Notes under the pieces: generated by a model
What the model was told of the DNA's origin: nothing
What the model saw: the letters and a program-made list of their open reading frames with translations, nothing else
Database searches by the model: none
Program-made: the position numbers and the translations under genes
Source of the DNA: an uncultured Clostridia bacterium
GTDB lineage: Bacteria; Bacillota; Clostridia; TANB77; CAG-465
NCBI GenBank assembly: GCA_934130595.1
Contig: CAKOYF010000023.1
Location: forward strand, 1 to 17,635
Direction: 5' to 3'
DNA length: 17,635 nt
Part shown: in pieces, positions 14,719 to 17,635 of the stretch
Layout of the letters: every line of letters starts with the position of its first letter
How positions within the stretch are numbered: the stretch's first letter is position 1

Positions 14719-14765
14719 GAGCCAATATTATTAAACAATTTTGTTTAGTAAAATGGCTCTTTTTT
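14719..14765 (+). terminator. Second hairpin with T-run
   Basis: The outer stem is GAGCCA (14719-14724) with TGGCTC (14754-14759). An inner stem is ATTAAACAA (14730-14738) with TTGTTTAGT (14741-14749). Ts follow at 14760-14765. It lies 30 bases after the first terminator with no gene between, so it may be a backup terminator or a leftover from a lost gene. Confidence 0.65.
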
Positions 14766-14845
14766 CTTGCAGAAATGCTAAAGTAACATTTAGATAATCT
14801 TTTTGAAACAAAATATAACAATATATGTAATTAATTTCATATTTA

Positions 14846-14874
14846 TTACAAAAAATATAAAAAAAGAGTAAAAT
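14846..14874 (+). promoter_or_regulatory. Possible promoter of the surface-protein gene
   Basis: TTACAA (14846-14851), a 17-base spacer and TAAAAT (14869-14874). An alternative is TTGAAA (14803-14808) with TGTAAT (14826-14831). The region is very A/T-rich, so neither is certain. Confidence 0.35.
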
Positions 14875-14916
14875 ATAAATAGAAAAATATAATAAAAAGA
14901 AAAAATGGAGGAATAT

Positions 14917-17635
14917 ATGAAAAAAAGAACTAAATTACTGATTGTAGTTGCTTGTATAATAGGAATTGCTACAACACTTTCAGTTGTAATTTTTGCTGCG
15001 CCAACTGTTACTTTAACTAGTAGTCAAGATGGAAATGTAGCAGATTTAAAATGGGTTAATAGTGATAATATAGCACTATATAATTATAGAGTAATGAAAA
15101 GTATTAATGATGGAGATTTTAATGGACTTTCTGCAGAAAACACAAGTCAAATTAAAGTTTTAAATGTATATCCAGATAGCGGAGATAATATTACATTTAC
15201 TACATATGACGGTGAAAATGTAACAGTTCAAAAAGCTGGATCATTAAAACAATGGATGGAACAACCAACTTCTGAAGATTCAAGAGGTTATGGTAGAGGA
15301 TTAATAGAGGTAACACCTTTAAAAATAACAGACTTTAATGCTAATCCATCAGCATATTTATATAAACAAGCAGATGGAAAATACAATTATGACGTTGTAT
15401 TCTTTGGTGCTTGGGATTGTAATGGGGCAAGAGATTTAACTACAACATCAGCTTCAGTAGTAGAAGCATACATTAATTCTGGGAATGGTGTAATATTTGG
15501 ACATGATACTTTAGCTTTAATATCTGGCGGTAGTGATTTATATCACCCAAATTTTGCATCACTTGCTAAGTATGTTAATATAACAACTGCAACTTCATGG
15601 ACAGATAATAGAATAAACAAAGTATATATATCTAAAACAGGTATATTTACAACTTATCCATGGTCTATAGGAACAGAAGGAACAAGACTTACAATACCTA
15701 CAGCACATAACTTAGGTCAGACAGCTAATGGCGATATATGGCTTAAATTTGATAACACTATATTATCTGGAAATCAAAACTTTTATTTAACAACATATAA
15801 TAACTGTGCAATGATTCAAACAGGACACTCTAGTGGTGCTGCTACTGCAGATGAACAAAAAATATTTGCAAATTTAATTTTCTACTTAGCAGACTTAAGC
15901 ATGGATACAAGTGCTAAAGATTCAAATTTTGTAGATATAAATGCTCCTGATGCATCAACTATAAAAAGCAAAGATTTAAATGGAACAAGCGGAAGCATAA
16001 CTTATGAAGCAGAAGATAATGGAACTAAATATAAATATTATGTAGAAGCAACAGAAAAAACAAGTCAAGTAAAGACTAGTTCAAATACTGTAACAGAAAT
16101 TAGAAAAACAGGAGTTGCAGGATATAGTTATGTAATAGATAACAAAGACGATACAGAACCAGACAATACTATAGATACAACATCAACAACAATAGATTAT
16201 ACATTAGGAAATGGGCCAAAAACATATTTGCATATAAAGACAATAGATGGAGCAGGAAATGTTAGTGGAGTAACACATGTACTATTACATGAAAATGTAG
16301 CGCCAACATTAGAGCTTTCACAAAATCCAACAGAATGGACAAATGGCAATGTAACAATTACAGCAACAGCTGCAGATACAGATGGAAGTGTTGTAAGCAT
16401 AAAGAAACCAGATGGAACTGTAGAAAATGCAGCAAGTACAACATATGAAGTAGAACAAAATGGAACATATGAATTTATAGCAACAGATAATAGTGGAGCT
16501 ACAGCAACTAAGACAATAAAAATAACAAATATAGATAAAGTTCCACCACAAGGAACACCAAGTATAGAGCAACCAACAAGTAAAAGAAGAACAGCTAAGA
16601 TAACATTAAAAGCTACAGATAATGAATCAGGAGTTGCAAAGATAATTTTACCAGATGGAACAGAAGTAACATCAACAACAGCAGAATACGAAGTAACAGT
16701 ACCAGATACATATACATTTAAAGTAATAGATGTAGCTGGAAATGAAACAGTAGTAGATGTACCAGTTACAATAGTATCAGATGGATTAGAAGTAAAATAT
16801 ATCGATCAAGTAACAAAAGATGAAATAGCAGATAGCACACCAATAACAGGAAATGTAGGAGATGATTATACTACAAGTGCTAAAACTATAGATGGATATA
16901 CATTAGTAGTTACACCACAAAATAAAGATGGAAAACTAACAATAGATAGAATAACAGTAACATATGAATACAGAAAATTATCTAATGTAGTAGTAAAATA
17001 CATAGATGAAAATACAGGTGTAGAAATACCAGGGGTAGACGAAATAACTACAACATATAAAGAGGGAGATTCATATACAACAGAAAAGAAAACAATAGAT
17101 GGATATACATTTACAAAAGATACACAAAACTTATCTGGAACAGTAGCAAGAGAAAATATAGAAGTTATATACTATTACAAAAAGACATCACAAGGTGTAT
17201 TAACTAGATATATCGATCAAGTAACTCAAAAAGAAATAGCTGACAGTCAATCACAAACAGGACTAGAAAATGATAATTATACAACAACACCAGCTAAAGT
17301 AGACGGATATGAATTAGTATTAACACCAGACAATGCTAAAGGAAAGATGACAGTAGGTCAAATAATAGTAACATATGAATACAGAAAGCTATCTAATGTA
17401 GTAGTAAAATACATAGATGAAAATACTGGAGCAGAAATACCAGGAGTAGATGAGATAACAACTACATATAAAGAAGGACAAAATTACACAACAGAAAAGA
17501 AAACAATAGATGGATATACATATACAAAAGATACTAAAAACTTATCTGGAACAGTAGGAAGAGAAAATATAGAAGTAGTATATTACTACAAGAAAACATC
17601 AAAAGGTGTAGTAACTAGACATATAGATCAAGTAA
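14917..17635 (+). CDS. Large secreted MucBP-repeat surface protein (3' truncated)
   Basis: The frame is open from ATG 14917 (after GGAGG at 14907-14911) to the window edge: 906 residues without a stop. In order there is a signal peptide (1-~29, ending VVIFAA); a domain at ~30-330 with FFGAWDCNGARD (162-173), a Gly-rich strand leading to GHDT (195-198) and QTGHSSGAA around H304, which suggests a class I glutamine amidotransferase-like flavodoxin-type fold; a FnIII/Ig-like domain (~335-460) containing YLHIKTIDGAGN; two Ig-like domains (~463-620); then alternating MucBP-type repeats from 624 on. MucBP domains are associated with mucin adhesion. No cysteine nucleophile of a true amidotransferase is obvious. 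The missing 3' end may carry a sortase signal like that at 1-183. An adhesin role is inferred. Confidence 0.85.
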   Translation, partial: MKKRTKLLIVVACIIGIATTLSVVIFAAPTVTLTSSQDGNVADLKWVNSDNIALYNYRVMKSINDGDFNGLSAENTSQIKVLNVYPDSGDNITFTTYDGENVTVQKAGSLKQWMEQPTSEDSRGYGRGLIEVTPLKITDFNANPSAYLYKQADGKYNYDVVFFGAWDCNGARDLTTTSASVVEAYINSGNGVIFGHDTLALISGGSDLYHPNFASLAKYVNITTATSWTDNRINKVYISKTGIFTTYPWSIGTEGTRLTIPTAHNLGQTANGDIWLKFDNTILSGNQNFYLTTYNNCAMIQTGHSSGAATADEQKIFANLIFYLADLSMDTSAKDSNFVDINAPDASTIKSKDLNGTSGSITYEAEDNGTKYKYYVEATEKTSQVKTSSNTVTEIRKTGVAGYSYVIDNKDDTEPDNTIDTTSTTIDYTLGNGPKTYLHIKTIDGAGNVSGVTHVLLHENVAPTLELSQNPTEWTNGNVTITATAADTDGSVVSIKKPDGTVENAASTTYEVEQNGTYEFIATDNSGATATKTIKITNIDKVPPQGTPSIEQPTSKRRTAKITLKATDNESGVAKIILPDGTEVTSTTAEYEVTVPDTYTFKVIDVAGNETVVDVPVTIVSDGLEVKYIDQVTKDEIADSTPITGNVGDDYTTSAKTIDGYTLVVTPQNKDGKLTIDRITVTYEYRKLSNVVVKYIDENTGVEIPGVDEITTTYKEGDSYTTEKKTIDGYTFTKDTQNLSGTVARENIEVIYYYKKTSQGVLTRYIDQVTQKEIADSQSQTGLENDNYTTTPAKVDGYELVLTPDNAKGKMTVGQIIVTYEYRKLSNVVVKYIDENTGAEIPGVDEITTTYKEGQNYTTEKKTIDGYTYTKDTKNLSGTVGRENIEVVYYYKKTSKGVVTRHIDQV
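16786..17635 (+). repeat. Alternating MucBP-type tandem repeats, 411-base period
   Basis: Two related units alternate. Unit A contains YIDQVT and ends VTYEYRK. Unit B begins LSNVVVKYIDENTG and ends YYYKKTS. TATCGATCAA of unit A is at 16800 and 17211, and its counterpart TATAGATCAA is at 17622; unit B starts at 16981 and 17392. Each spacing is exactly 411 bases (137 residues). The B copies are almost identical at DNA level, so the pair A-B is the duplicating unit. The array continues beyond the window. Confidence 0.93.

Noticed and set aside
16197..16572. Antisense open frames over the surface-protein gene
   Set aside because: They are rich in Cys and Tyr from reversed repetitive codons, lack ribosome-binding sites and oppose a clearly coding strand. 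Other minus-strand frames in the window look the same.
16786..17635. CRISPR-like regular repeats
   Set aside because: The repeat keeps a continuous reading frame and encodes MucBP-type domains; there are no short repeats with unique spacers.

Overview
The window is strongly AT-rich, and every gene lies on the + strand. Gene content points to a low-GC Gram-positive anaerobe of the Clostridia: acetate kinase, the GatCAB amidotransferase, an OmpR-type two-component system, sortase-type and MucBP-repeat surface proteins, and many intrinsic terminators with long T-runs. MucBP repeats together with an oleate hydratase fit a gut or mucosal commensal. I cannot name a species.

Layout. Bases 1-183 are the 3' end of a surface-protein gene whose product ends in a sortase-like signal (APETG, membrane helix, lysine-rich tail). 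From about 240 to 3390 come three proteins I do not recognise and a HAD-superfamily 5'-nucleotidase. The third unknown gene (1839-2784) is broken by a frameshift near 1897-1910. Acetate kinase (3472-4668) is a single-gene unit with its own promoter and terminator. A response regulator and histidine kinase (4872-7029) overlap and form an operon. The 515-base gap after them holds a possible regulated promoter with no good -35 box, very short ORFs and a strong terminator, which suggests a small RNA or small-protein transcript. Next are a compact FUSC/ArAE-type membrane protein (7545-8066) and an oleate hydratase followed closely by a TetR-family regulator (8296-10710). The gatCAB operon (10883-14091) starts from a consensus promoter (TTGACA, 17 bases, TATAAT). 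A small membrane-anchored DUF4358-like protein follows, with its own promoter inside the end of gatB. The window ends inside a large secreted protein (from 14917) that carries a GATase-like N-terminal domain, Ig/FnIII-like domains and alternating MucBP repeats with a 411-base period.

How the parts may work together. GatCAB completes Gln-tRNA(Gln) and/or Asn-tRNA(Asn) synthesis. AckA makes ATP from acetyl phosphate, but its usual partner pta is not in the window. OhyA hydrates unsaturated fatty acids, and the adjacent TetR protein is its likely regulator. The surface proteins at both edges suggest an adhesion role. The most unusual items are the frameshifted gene, the orphan transcript after the two-component system, and the architecture and repeats of the terminal surface protein. 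I see no CRISPR array, tRNA, rRNA, insertion sequence or recognisable defence system.
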